Counted from the first letter of the stretch, positions 1-9,130 are shown. The stretch: DNA of 64,000 nt from Bradyrhizobium genosp. SA-3 (GCF_004212635.1 NZ_PSRT01000025.1:1-64000); one strand, 5' to 3'. The notes: generated from the letters alone by a model not told the origin. A program made the numbers and translations.

Positions 1-741
1 AGGCTGCCTAACAGTGTCCGCACGTCCGGTTTTCGTAAGACGCTGGCGGTCCGAGACTAAGTTGCGGCCCGGCAATATCGAGCGGAACCGGGTCTTTGAG
101 CTTAACCCGCCAGGACCGGCTAACCGGCGCGTGCATCTGCTTCTTTTCTTGTCCATAAGAGTTGTTGAGAACGCGCGAGCAGGCGGTGCCATTCTCGTGT
201 GAGAGCCGGGTACAATACAAGCCGGCTCCTGCCTATCGGTGCTGGGCACCAGGCGTCGCCATCACGGTTCGTCGAGTCTCATCGAGGAAAATCAACCCGC
301 GACAAAAGTTCTTCGCACGCGTCCCAGCGCTCAGCGAGTTCGGGGCGATCCTGTTCGCTGGCCCTCACCGTTTATTTGAAGCTGATCTGCTCGGCGACGA
401 AAAACCGCGACAGCGTCGACTTGTTGGCTTACACGCTATGCGTGCGAAGCAGATACACTCGGCTCGCATCGAGGGTCAGATCGTCCTCCCTACGCCGCAG
501 TTCCAGGAGCTAATCCCGCAAAGCTGCTGTGCGGCGCGTTTCCTCAAACCCCTCACCCAATGGATCGCGCTCGCGATCCCGACCCGGAAATCCGTGCCGC
601 CTCGTTCGGCGAAAGATTGGCCTCAACCATGGCTTTGATCACCCAGATCGGAAGATCCTCCCCATGCGCCATCCCCGCAGCTCCTCCCCGCCTGTAGCAT
701 GAATCACGGTTCGCCTGATTTGAGTATCCCTTGCGATCCAA
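1..741 (-). pseudogene. IS630-family transposase remnant
   Basis: Reading the minus strand from about 741, the start MAHGEDLPIWVIKAMVEANL and a following NEAARI stretch resemble the N-terminal HTH of rhizobial IS630-type transposases. Further down a different frame gives ISFK...VRASEQDRPELAER, like the SFKK-x-ASEQDRPDVARRR segment that precedes the first catalytic Asp in this family. Several stop codons and frame changes lie between these blocks and no intact DDE core is visible, so the element is dead. It continues to, or past, the left window edge. Family assignment comes from remembered motifs. Confidence 0.55.
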
Positions 742-961
742 TTCGATCTCAACACGCTCTAATGGCTGCGACTTAGGATCGCATCGCGCCGCTATCCTCG
801 GCGCGCCGCCATCTGGCGAGTACCAGTGCGCCTTTTCTCAACTCTCGAGTCCGATAGTCCTCACCACACTAGGTAGGTATCGATCCACTGTTGATGCTGT
901 ATTGTAGACGAGAAAGATCGCATTGAATCAAACGCACTCATAAGGGCAGACGAGGTGCGCA

Positions 962-2056
962 ATGGAAACCACAGCCAATCCGCTGGATTGCAGAGCACAC
1001 GTGTTGAAGTTCATTGAAGAAACTCGGGTCGTTAGCAAGAGTGAACTGCAAGTCAACAACATCACGCCTTATCATGTCACAAAGTTTTATCGCGAACAGA
1101 TCATAAAAAGCGGTTACTACAATCAGCTGAAGTACATTGTCGAGCCCTCAGTCAAGGAGTTCGAGAGCCCAGGCACCTTGGATACGAGCGGCGAGCACGA
1201 CAACACGGTCGTGCCGGGACTCCAGCACAAGTACGCCCAGACCGGTTTATTGCTGGTGACGGAACGCTGCGGTTCATATTGCCGTTACTGCTTTCGCAAG
1301 CGCATTGTGGGCAAGGTATCGGATGAAATCGCACCGGACTTCGATCAGGCCGCGCAATATATTACGCGCCATCCTGAGATGACGAACGTACTCCTTTCCG
1401 GAGGTGACCCGTTCGTGCTCAGCACCGCCAAGCTGAACAAGATCGTTGACCACCTGCTGCCAATAAATCATTTGAATTCGATCAGATTTGGCACAAAAAT
1501 GCTGGCCTATGAGCCAAGGCGGTTTGAAGATTCCGCTCTACCGGCGTTATTCCGGCGTATCCACAAGGCGGGTAAAGCCCCAATCATCGTCACGCATTTC
1601 GATCACGTAGGTGAGATCTCATGCGACGCGGAGCACAAAGTTCGCGCTTTGCGAGCACAGGGCGTGCAATTCCTTAATCAGTCCGTGCTTCTCGCCAAAG
1701 TCAACGATGATCCCGAGATATTGGCCGCGACGTTCGCCAAATGCCACGAAATCGGAGTGCGACCTTACTACTTATTTCAAGCGAGGCCGGTGAAGGGTGC
1801 ATCGCACTTCCAAGTCGCACTGCGGCGCGGACTAGAGATTGTACGCGGCATCAACCAACGTCTGAGCGGGATCGAGAAGACCTTTAAATACATCATGTCC
1901 CATTACACAGGAAAAATAGAGATATTGGACTTAGGACAGGATGGCCGTGTGTATATGCGATACCACCAGAATAAAGTTCCCGAGAAGATCGGGAAGATCT
2001 TTTCCCGACCGCACGTCGCGACAGCCTGCTGGTTTGATGATCTGCCCGAACAATGA
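962..2056 (+). CDS. KamA-family radical SAM aminomutase
   Basis: A 364-residue protein with the radical SAM cluster motif CGSYCRYC (Cys103, Cys107, Cys110) followed by FRKR, as in lysine 2,3-aminomutases and EpmB. The SGGDPF motif and the later LNQSVLL stretch are also typical of KamA. Family members use S-adenosylmethionine, a 4Fe-4S cluster and PLP to move an alpha-amino group to the beta carbon. The classical PLP-lysine motif PGGGGK is absent; Lys318 in a TGKIE segment is the best candidate (inference). The substrate could be free lysine, another amino acid or a protein lysine. An AGACGAGG ribosome-binding site precedes the ATG. It stands alone beside a MaoC pseudogene, so context gives no pathway. 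Confidence 0.85.
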   Translation: METTANPLDCRAHVLKFIEETRVVSKSELQVNNITPYHVTKFYREQIIKSGYYNQLKYIVEPSVKEFESPGTLDTSGEHDNTVVPGLQHKYAQTGLLLVTERCGSYCRYCFRKRIVGKVSDEIAPDFDQAAQYITRHPEMTNVLLSGGDPFVLSTAKLNKIVDHLLPINHLNSIRFGTKMLAYEPRRFEDSALPALFRRIHKAGKAPIIVTHFDHVGEISCDAEHKVRALRAQGVQFLNQSVLLAKVNDDPEILAATFAKCHEIGVRPYYLFQARPVKGASHFQVALRRGLEIVRGINQRLSGIEKTFKYIMSHYTGKIEILDLGQDGRVYMRYHQNKVPEKIGKIFSRPHVATACWFDDLPEQ

Positions 2057-2179
2057 GATCTACCGCACGCGCTCCAGCCCACGGGCTCGGAGCGAGTGCG
2101 GTACGCTCGCCGCCCCACGAAGCGCATTCAAGTTGAGCCTCCGGCGGCGCGGCCTGGTCTCAACTGTAGAAAGGCTCGG

Positions 2180-2700
2180 ATGCCGCTCGACTATCCCGCT
2201 GCACTGAACTTAAGGACCTGTGGAGCTCCCTTTTCCTGGAGTGACAGGGAGGTAATGCTCTATGCGCTTGGAGTGGGCATGGGCTCAGATCCTTTGAAGG
2301 AGGAGGAGCTACAATTTGTCAACGAAGCATTTGCAACTTCGAAGCCATTAAAGGTGATCCCGACGTTTGCTTCCGTCTGCGTTTGGGGCGCACGCCCCGG
2401 AGTCATTGACCTCAATCGCGTCATGGTTGTTGACGCGCGAACGCGACATTACGTTTCACAAGCCAATGCCCGTCGCAGCGAACGGGACGGCGGACGCGTG
2501 TGTGAGGGGAATTTGTGACAAGGTAAGGAGAAAGGTGCGGTCATTCAGAACGAGGTGGTGGTCAGAGCCTCTCGAGCCGGTTTTGTTGTGGAGCTCGTCG
2601 TTCCTGAATTGCGCCGACGCGGCAAGTTTAGGTCGGGAAGCTCCGGGCGGACTCTTAGAGAAAACCTCGGGCTCAAGCGGCCACCCAATCAGTTTACGCG
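2180..2700 (+). pseudogene. MaoC-type enoyl-CoA hydratase pseudogene
   Basis: The beginning, MPLDYPAALNLRT then FSWSDREVMLYALGVGMG, matches the N-terminal half of MaoC / multifunctional-enzyme-type-2 hydratases that hydrate trans-2-enoyl-CoA. Similarity runs through VPTFASV and DLNRVMVVD. It then moves to another frame (RERDITFHKPMPVAANGTAD) and to a third (KEKGAVIQNEVVVRASRAG). The first reading frame stops at 2518. At least two frameshifts and loss of the C-terminal hotdog domain make a functional product unlikely. Its boundary after about 2600 is vague. Confidence 0.7.
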
Positions 2701-2890
2701 AGCAGCGTAAGCCATGCTTCTGGCTACTTGGAGCAAATCGCGCTGGGCGCTGTTTAAGCGGAACCGTGCTGATGCGGTATCGGCTGGAGCCGGAGGTCGG
2801 AATCGCCGCCGCAGATTCGAAGCGGGCACGTGAGCCCGCTCCGGCTCGTCTGCTCCCGTCGTTAGCTACAAGCATGGCTCTCTGGACTAA

Positions 2891-3172
2891 TTACGTCTTA
2901 TTCCGGCACTGGCGTGCCGGCTTGCGTCCTCCAGACATCGGTTTGGGAGGTGTCGCACCCTTGGTCGGCTCAGCGAACAATTCGGACAAGTGAATACCCA
3001 AAGTCGCGGCGATACGGTCCAGGAGATCAATGGTCGGGTTCTCTTTCTTCTGCTCAATGCGCCCCATATATGAGCGGTCGATCCCGGCATCATAGGCCAA
3101 TTGCTCTTGCGGGATGCCGCGCTCTACGCGGATCCGGCGCACATTCCAGGCCACAAGCGCACGAGCGTTCAT
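2891..3172 (-). CDS. XRE-family HTH regulator, copy 1
   Basis: A 93-residue protein with a Cro/C1-type helix-turn-helix: IRVERGIPQEQLAYDAGIDR, then a recognition region SYMGRIEQKKENPTIDLLDR, followed by a short basic tail. It is a close paralog of the gene at 6363-6644. The ATG at 3172 is chosen because it aligns with the paralog's start; a TTG lies two codons upstream. A palindrome shared with the paralog lies about 30-50 bases upstream and is probably its operator. It faces away from a small DUF2285 gene, an arrangement like qseC/qseM of the Mesorhizobium ICE, although orthology to QseC is not established. Confidence 0.8.
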   Translation of the reverse strand: MNARALVAWNVRRIRVERGIPQEQLAYDAGIDRSYMGRIEQKKENPTIDLLDRIAATLGIHLSELFAEPTKGATPPKPMSGGRKPARQCRNKT

Positions 3173-3202
3173 GCGCAAAGCCAGCCATTATGACGATTAT
3201 GA

Positions 3203-3221
3203 AACCACTGGTTATAGCCAG
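3203..3221. promoter_or_regulatory. Putative XRE operator, copy 1
   Basis: An imperfect inverted repeat, CTGGTTATAGCCAG, sits within the motif AAACCACTGGTTATAGCC a few tens of bases upstream of the XRE start. The same motif with two base changes occurs at the same place before the paralogous XRE gene (6675-6693), although the neighbouring bases have diverged more. Conservation and position suggest an autoregulatory operator; this is inference. Confidence 0.5.
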
Positions 3222-3813
3222 ACTATTACGATAAGCTCACACCCAAGCATTTGGCTGTCCTAGCACTGTTGCTTCTAGGAAGCAGGTCACGGTGAGACGC
3301 AGATGTCGTGGAGTTTGTCGTGTTTGAATGCCGTCGATCCATCACAAGCGGGCTCACGGCGCGACAGCTCGCTACTGGCGGGAGAGCAAAATGGCCCCAG
3401 AGGTACTTCGGCTTTTTCCGGGCGCCGTAATAGGACAACCGTTCAGCTGGAGCTCGAAAGGTGAACGAATTCTTTCCACTTGGCTGCCTTTAGGCCGCGG
3501 CCGTTCACCAGCGCGCGGGCAAACGACCGGCCTCCATTCCGTTCCCGGTAGGGTGAAGAGCAAGAACAGCCTAAGCTGTGTGGCAAATCTGCGATCAGTC
3601 ACCGGTATGGACTGCGAGCAGATCCAGCGCCGATGGAAGAGCAAATGTCCCAGAATGGAGTCACCCGGTCATTGTGGTATGCGCTCGCAGTTCCGACGTT
3701 CGGCGAAAAAGAGCTTGGGACCGCGACGATTCGAGCGGTACCAAAATGGCTCCAAGTTAGTTATCGTTGCTCCGATTTCGATAGATTTTTCAGCTTGGTA
3801 GGAGTTTCAGGCA
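3222..3813. other. Intergenic, no recognised gene
   Basis: Between the divergent XRE and DUF2285 genes. Open frames here show no recognisable family. A Shine-Dalgarno-like TAGGAG at its right end serves the next gene. Confidence 0.4.
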
Positions 3814-4086
3814 GTGCCGGCCGATCCGAAGATCGCAAATTTGGCGCCGAGCGCGCACGAGCTCACGTCATATGACAAGGAGCACGCTATCACCTACATG
3901 CGACTTCTCGATGCCGACGCTGACAAGGCAGATTGGCACGAAATCGCGCGCATTGTGCTTGGGCTTGACACGTCCCTTGAACCGGATCGTGCGCGACGCA
4001 CCTTCGAAAGTCATCTGGCTCGGGCCAAGTGGCTAGCGGGCCACGGCTATCGTGATCTGCTGCGCGGCGGTTGGCCAAAGGAATGA
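3814..4086 (+). CDS. Small DUF2285 protein, QseM-like candidate
   Basis: A 90-residue protein starting at GTG behind TAGGAG with about 9 bases of spacing. The segment from HAITYMRLLDA to HGYRDLLRGGW follows the DUF2285 pattern also seen at the end of the next gene (ILALRALDGW ... LMRLRCRALL). In the Mesorhizobium symbiosis ICE a small DUF2285 protein, QseM, is an antiactivator that binds TraR and FseA. Here the gene lies immediately upstream of the fseA-like gene and opposite an XRE gene, so a QseM-like role is plausible but inferred. It could instead be a generic DUF2285 DNA-binding protein. Confidence 0.65.
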   Translation: MPADPKIANLAPSAHELTSYDKEHAITYMRLLDADADKADWHEIARIVLGLDTSLEPDRARRTFESHLARAKWLAGHGYRDLLRGGWPKE

Positions 4087-4250
4087 ACACGGCGGATCGG
4101 GATCGGCGCAATTCCTAGCAATCGTAATACATGATCATTGCATCGATTCAGTGCATGCAAGGCGAGTACGCGGCACGCACGCAACCGTAAAGCGCCACAA
4201 TCATCGGCTGCAGTTCACCGCGTGTGAAGATCATGCGGGGAAATGGTTCG

Positions 4251-5031
4251 ATGCCGGACACTGACTGGAGATCTGAGGAAGCATACAGCGGCCTCAAGAG
4301 CGCAGAAGCGGCCGACCTGGCCTGGGAGTGGCTGCGCCGAGATCGCGCCTACCAAGAGGATTATAGGCGGTTATCTCGCCGCGAACTTTCAAGCGCAGCG
4401 GCGGGCCAGTTCCGGCGGAAGTGGGGGCTCTCGTTTTCCAGCTGATCCGCAAAAGACTTTCGACAAGCAAGCAGTTTTCTGGGCACCCGAGGTGTTGTCG
4501 ACCGTACTGCCTGTGCGGGCGGTCAACTGTATGGCGCCGAAGAGCTATCAGCTCGACGTCGCCAATCTGCCCGGTAGCGAGCTTCGTCGCGCGCCGGACG
4601 GATGGCATGCAATCGTGCCGCTCGGCGGCGCGAAGCATCGCCTTTGGCTAAGCAAGTTTCCGGCGAGCGGATCTGCTGTCGTCATCGATCTGCCGCTCGA
4701 TGCGAATTTCGAGCTTCGCTTGGGGGCCGCACGTCGATTTTGGCTCGCGCTTGAGCATCGGCCGCTCGGAACGCCCCCTCTTGCTTTGCCGGCTTTGAAG
4801 CAGCGTCGGCTGATCCTCGCGCTGCGCGCACTGGATGGATGGCAGGAAGGAAATAGCTATCGCCAAATCGCCCAAGGCCTGTTTGGAAGCCATCGTATTG
4901 CCGAGCGGGGCTGGAAAACAGACGACCTGCGCAGCCGAACCATTCGACTTGTTAAGCTGGGGCGGCGCCTCATGCGCCTTCGCTGCCGCGCATTGCTCCA
5001 CAAGGGCAGACGCAGGAATGACAGTTCATGA
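4251..5031 (+). CDS. fseA: FseA-like excision activator, DUF6499/DUF2285 split by +1 frameshift
   Basis: Frame one (4251-4445) encodes a DUF6499-like domain: DTDWRSEEAY ... AWEWLRRDRAYQEDYRRL ... FRRKWGLSFSS, then TGA. The +1 frame continues without a break as PADPQKTFDKQAVFWAPEVL and ends with a full DUF2285 domain (RRLILALRALDGW ... SYRQIAQGLFG ... RTIRLVKLGRRLMR). Joined at WGLSF/PADP the product is about 259 residues. In Mesorhizobium ICEs the same two domains (msi172 and msi171) are fused by low-frequency programmed +1 frameshifting to give FseA, which activates the excisionase gene. The ATG at 4251 follows GGGGAAA. A decayed single gene is possible, but both halves are clean and the junction lies at the expected place. 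Confidence 0.7.
4431..4445 (+). promoter_or_regulatory. Probable programmed +1 frameshift site
   Basis: The zero-frame codons TCG TTT TCC AGC TGA end the DUF6499 part. Slipping one base forward at TTT TCC gives CCA GCT GAT CCG, entering the DUF2285 part exactly where the continuous domain pair is expected. The run of four T and the nearby stop fit a slippery site. Confidence 0.55.
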
Positions 5032-5288
5032 GCTCTTGGGCGATCAATGGCATGCCCCCGTTCCGTGCAGCCAATTCTTTTGGCATGCACGATCGCGGAT
5101 AGGATGAGATCTTTGCGTTCCGATCTCTCACTCTTTGGCGTCTGGATTGCTGCAACAGAGAGGCGCTATCTTCGTAAGGGTTTGACGACTCTGCTCGGAT
5201 GGTTTTCTCAAGTTGAGTGCTGTCGACTTGAATAGCGGGCAATGCATCGATCTGCCGCTGTACCGGATTGAGGGGCGCCTGCTGGGCG

Positions 5289-6197
5289 TCAGGCAGCCTG
5301 CGCAAGTGCTGCCTTCTTGCAAAGACGAGCCACCCATCGGCAAAAAGAACGAGCGATCTCGGGATCCTCGCTGCGATCCACGGCATAGGCGCGATATTGC
5401 ATGCCACTTGGAGTGCGTGAGCCGGGAATGATTTGCAAAGCGCCCCCTCGCACCAGATCACTGACGATGATTTCTGGTGCGACAAGAAGGCATTTTCCTG
5501 TCATGACGGCCGGCAGAGCAAGATAATTGTGATCATAGCGCGCGCCCGCTCGTATGTCGTTTGAGGACAGGTTCATGGCCCTCAGCCATGTCGGCAGGAT
5601 GTCGGGACGTGATGTGATGTTCAGTATCGGGGTTGAGCGAACGATCGAGAGCTCTCTGCCCGCGACCAGATTTGGCGGGCCGACGCATACCAGCTCCTCA
5701 TTGTAGATCTCCCAACTGTCGGCGGGTTCGATGACGGAAAGGTCGCGTGTAATCAAAATATCGAAATCATCCGAAGATGTCGGCGGCGAGAGCGAGCTCA
5801 CGACGTCCACGATAACGCCGCCCGCTTCAGAAGAAAACGCCTGCAGATTTGGAATCAGAAAAGAGAAAGCAAATGTCGATAGTGACGTGCGGACGACAAT
5901 CCGATTGGTTCCTGCGCCCGCACGCCGTCGCATTCTCTTCGCGGTGAAGCCGACCGTTTCGAGAGGTTCAGAGACTGCGTTTGCGAATAGCCTTCCGAAC
6001 TCGGTCAGATCACTGCGCCGCCCACGCCGCTCGATGAGGTCCGCACCCAGATAGTCCCGCAGGACGGACAAATACCGGCTGACCGAACTCTGCGTTGTTC
6101 CCAAAGTGGTGGCCGCGCGCGTGACGCTGCCTTCGCGTGCGACGGTCACAAAAGCACGGATGGCATTTAAAGGAACTTCATCGTCTTGAGCCGCCAT
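5289..6197 (-). CDS. LysR-family regulator near pal genes
   Basis: About 302 residues. The N-terminal winged HTH is clear (LNAIRAFVTVAREGSVTRAA, then SSVSRYLSVL), followed by a periplasmic-binding-like effector domain. The ATG at 6197 is chosen over one 27 bases upstream because GGAG lies at good spacing before it. Known pal phosphonoalanine operons include a LysR activator (PalR), and this gene lies on the same strand side as the palA/palB-like genes, with an XRE gene between. Control of those genes is inferred; the effector is unknown. Confidence 0.85.
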   Translation of the reverse strand: MAAQDDEVPLNAIRAFVTVAREGSVTRAATTLGTTQSSVSRYLSVLRDYLGADLIERRGRRSDLTEFGRLFANAVSEPLETVGFTAKRMRRRAGAGTNRIVVRTSLSTFAFSFLIPNLQAFSSEAGGVIVDVVSSLSPPTSSDDFDILITRDLSVIEPADSWEIYNEELVCVGPPNLVAGRELSIVRSTPILNITSRPDILPTWLRAMNLSSNDIRAGARYDHNYLALPAVMTGKCLLVAPEIIVSDLVRGGALQIIPGSRTPSGMQYRAYAVDRSEDPEIARSFCRWVARLCKKAALAQAA

Positions 6198-6362
6198 TGT
6201 CTGCTCCGGCGCCAGAATGAACATCCATCACATCATTCGATGTCCATAGCGGGATTGCCGCGTATCAACGCTGGGTTGCGCACAAAATCCGCGTGGGAGC
6301 GCATTGATACTTGGTCCAGTACCGCACAAGATCTGCGTCAACAGCTCGGTGCTGTCAGGGGG

Positions 6363-6644
6363 CTAGGTCCTTTTGCGGCGTGCCGGCTTCGGCTTGCGAC
6401 CTTTAGGTAAGGTAGCGAGTGGCGGCGCACCCTTGGATGGCCGAACAAACAGCTCGGATACAGCTACGCCGAGCGTCTCGGCAAGGCGATCGAGAAGATC
6501 GATTGTCGGGTTCGCCTGTTGGCGCTCAAGTCCGCTCATATAGGAGCGATCAACACCTGCATCATAGGCCAATTGCTCTTGCGGAATACCGCGCTGGACG
6601 CGGATCCGGCGCACATTGTAAGCCACAAGCGCACGAGCTCTCAT
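6363..6644 (-). CDS. XRE-family HTH regulator, copy 2
   Basis: A 93-residue paralog of the regulator at 2891-3172: VRRIRVQRGIPQEQLAYDAG, DRSYMSGLERQQANPTIDLL, then a Lys/Arg-rich tail. The two proteins align without gaps through the HTH but differ in the recognition segment (SGLERQQA against GRIEQKKE), so they may read slightly different operators. It lies just upstream of the LysR gene on the same strand and could share its transcript. The upstream palindrome is conserved with copy 1. Confidence 0.8.
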   Translation of the reverse strand: MRARALVAYNVRRIRVQRGIPQEQLAYDAGVDRSYMSGLERQQANPTIDLLDRLAETLGVAVSELFVRPSKGAPPLATLPKGRKPKPARRKRT

Positions 6645-6674
6645 GCGCGTAGGCAGCCATTTCGATGGTCATCA

Positions 6675-6693
6675 AACCACTGGCTATAACCGA
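6675..6693. promoter_or_regulatory. Putative XRE operator, copy 2
   Basis: The motif AAACCACTGGCTATAACC repeats the element at 3203-3221 with two changes that keep most of the dyad (CTGG...CCnn). It sits about 30-50 bases upstream of the second XRE start. Confidence 0.5.
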
Positions 6694-7052
6694 CCTAAAA
6701 ACATCACCAAATTGGAGGTTTTCGATCGAATTATTCGATGCGTGTCACCGAATCGCTGTTCCCGACGCTGCTGGGCCGTGCCGCCCAAGCGCTGGTATGT
6801 CGACCGTCTATCAATTTGCGGCGGCGCAGGTTTTGTGGCGCTGACCGGAGCTCAGCCTTTCGGCTGGCTCGGCCGCCGTTCGATTCCGCTGCCCCATTTG
6901 CGCGAATGGCCTCGAGCCAAAGGCAAGATGCTGACTGAAAGGGAGCCGATGGTCCTCCATTCAACGAAATGGAGTTGCAGCCCCGATGAATGAGCCGGCG
7001 CAAACCATCGAGATTGCAGCGACAGCCGTTCGGGCAAGGTTAGAGTTGGCCT
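6694..7052. other. Intergenic, no recognised gene
   Basis: Separates the XRE gene from the end of the palA pseudogene. Short frames on both strands resemble nothing known to me. Confidence 0.35.
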
Positions 7053-7925
7053 TCAGCGCAGAAAGCGCGTTTCAGCTGCCTTAACCTCGTCCATTCGCTG
7101 GAGTCTCAAGATTTCCTCTACCGGTACAATATCCTTGTGGACGTTCTGGACGCCGCCGTCAGCGATGATCCGGCGGAAAGTCTCCTGCATGGCGGTTGCA
7201 GCAGCACGGATGCCGTAATTGCCATAGATCATCATGCAAACATTGCCCAAAGTTTTGACCCGCTTGGCGTCGAGGTCAGGGTAGGCGTTTGGTACGATCA
7301 CCAGCGGCACCGATCCGGTCCAGGCGCGCGAAAAGCTTTCGATTTCGCAAGGAGTCTTCCTTTTCGAATGGATCAGGATCATGTCCGCGCCAGCCTCCGC
7401 ATAAGCGTGCGCCCGATGCAAGGCCTCCGCTTCGCCGAGGCTGGCGATCAAAGCTTCGGTGCGGGCGATGACGAGGAAATCCGGATCCGATCTTGCTGTG
7501 ATGGCAGCCTCGATCTTTCACTGGAATTCTTCAATGCGCAACAGGTCCTGACGGCCGTCGGCAACAAGGCTCGTCACTTTTGGAAAAGTCTTGTCCTCGA
7601 TGACAACGGCGCTGGCGCCGGCCCGCTCATATTCCCTGATAGCGTGGATGACGTTGATCGCATTGCCGTAGCCCGTATCGATATCGGCGACGATCGGCAG
7701 CCTCGTGCGTCCGGCGATCGCCCGCAGCATGTCGAGATGCTGTGTCATCGAAATCAGGCTCATGTCCGGCAGCCCATAAAGCGCTGACAGCTCGAAGCCG
7801 GGCGCCCACAGTCCGTCAAATCCGGCTTCTTCCGCGAGAATCGCTGAAAACGGGCTGTGGGCGGCCATGATGTGGACCAGGCCAGTCTCGGCCATGCCGG
7901 CGCGCAGGCTTTTGGCAGGGGACAT
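7053..7925 (-). pseudogene. palA: Phosphonopyruvate hydrolase-like gene with in-frame TGA
   Basis: The frame encodes a PEP mutase/isocitrate lyase-superfamily protein closely resembling phosphonopyruvate hydrolase (PalA), which splits phosphonopyruvate to pyruvate and phosphate. Visible are MAAHSPFSAILAEEAGFDGLW, the metal-site region DIDTGYGN (81-88) and EDKTFPKVTS (110-119), where the hydrolase-type Thr-Ser replaces the mutase Asn-Ser. Codon 136 (7518-7520) is TGA, after RIEEFQ and before KIEAA. Homologs have Gly there, so one GGA to TGA change explains it. The same frame then runs intact to 7053. The start at 7925 lies 11 bases after palB stops. Truncation would remove half the barrel. Confidence 0.8.
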
Positions 7926-7936
7926 CAGAAGATCTT

Positions 7937-9130
7937 TCAGGACAGGGTCGCGCAGGCGGCAATGATACGGTCGCAAGCTTGGGTGAGCTCCTCGAGCGAG
8001 GAAGCATAGGAAATCCGGATATAGGGCGATGCCATGAAGCCGCTGCCCGGCACGACAGCCACGGCGAAAGCATCAAGCAAATACATGGCAAAGTCGGTGT
8101 CGCTTTCGATCACCCTGCCGTCCGGCGTGCGCCTGCCGATGACACCCGCGCAGGAGGGGAAAACATAAAGAGCGCCGTCCGGCACACGGTAGGAAAGCCC
8201 CTTGGCCTGATTGGCGGCGACAAGGTCGCGGCGCTCCGAAAACGCGCGCGCGAACTCTTTGATATGGTCCCGCCTTCCTGACAGTGCCTCGAGCGCGGCA
8301 TATTGAGAAATCGAGCTGGTGTGCGAGGAGGTCTGGCCCTGGATGAGATTCATGGCCTTGATCAGCGCCAGAGGTCCTGCACCGTAACCGACGCGCCAGC
8401 CCGTCATTGCGTCTGCCTTGGATACGCCGTTGACTGTTAAGGTGCGCTCGTAGAGGTCCGGCGCGACTGCGGCCATCGTTGCGAAGTCGGCGTCATAGGT
8501 GAGCTTTTCATAGATGTCATCGGATAGCACGTGCACTTGGGCATGCTCGCGCAACACCGCGGCAAGCGCGAGCAAATCACTTCGGCTGTAGACCGCACCG
8601 GTCGGATTGCATGGCGAATTCAACATCAACCATTTGGTGCGCGGCGTGATCGCCTTCTCCAACGCCTCGGAGCGCAGCTTGAAGCCATGGAGTTCATCGC
8701 AGGCAACGAGCACCGGCTTGCCGCCGGCCAGGGCCACCATGTCGGGATAGGAGACCCAGCACGGCGTCGGGATCACAACCTCGTCGCCCGCATCGAGGCT
8801 GGCGAATAATACGTTGAACACAACCTGCTTGGCGCCGCAGCCCACCGTGATCTGGTCAATACCGTAGTCGAGCCCATGATCGCGACGCAGGCTCTCGCGA
8901 ATTGCTTCCCGCAGTGGCTTGATTCCGGCGATCGCCGTGTATTTCGTCTGCCCGTCGCGGATTGCCCGGATGCCAGCTTCACAGATAGCGGACGGCGTGC
9001 CGAAATCCGGCTCGCCCTGGCTGAGCGTAATCACATCGGCGCCCTGATCGCGCAGCTCGGCGGCGCGAGCCGTCATGACTTTGGTTTGAGAGGGACGGAC
9101 GACCTTGAGCCGTTCTGAAACGAGAGACAA
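7937..9130 (-). CDS. palB: Class I aminotransferase, PalB-like
   Basis: A 397-residue fold-type I PLP enzyme of the aspartate aminotransferase class. Features include LSQGEPDFGTP, NSPCNPTG, the Tyr-containing DDIYEKLTYD and the PLP-lysine motif SKADAMTGWRVGY. In Variovorax, PalB converts phosphonoalanine to phosphonopyruvate for PalA; the adjacent palA-like gene, 11 bases downstream, makes that role likely here. The specificity is not readable from sequence. The frame begins with TTG behind TAGGA. It is divergent from the ABC importer at 9542, sharing a control region of about 400 bases. With palA broken, its product phosphonopyruvate would need another outlet. Confidence 0.75.
   Translation of the reverse strand: MSLVSERLKVVRPSQTKVMTARAAELRDQGADVITLSQGEPDFGTPSAICEAGIRAIRDGQTKYTAIAGIKPLREAIRESLRRDHGLDYGIDQITVGCGAKQVVFNVLFASLDAGDEVVIPTPCWVSYPDMVALAGGKPVLVACDELHGFKLRSEALEKAITPRTKWLMLNSPCNPTGAVYSRSDLLALAAVLREHAQVHVLSDDIYEKLTYDADFATMAAVAPDLYERTLTVNGVSKADAMTGWRVGYGAGPLALIKAMNLIQGQTSSHTSSISQYAALEALSGRRDHIKEFARAFSERRDLVAANQAKGLSYRVPDGALYVFPSCAGVIGRRTPDGRVIESDTDFAMYLLDAFAVAVVPGSGFMASPYIRISYASSLEELTQACDRIIAACATLS

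Noticed and set aside
7518..7520. TGA in palA as a selenocysteine codon
   Set aside because: Homologs have Gly, not Cys, at this position and no SECIS-like hairpin was apparent just downstream, so a nonsense mutation is simpler.
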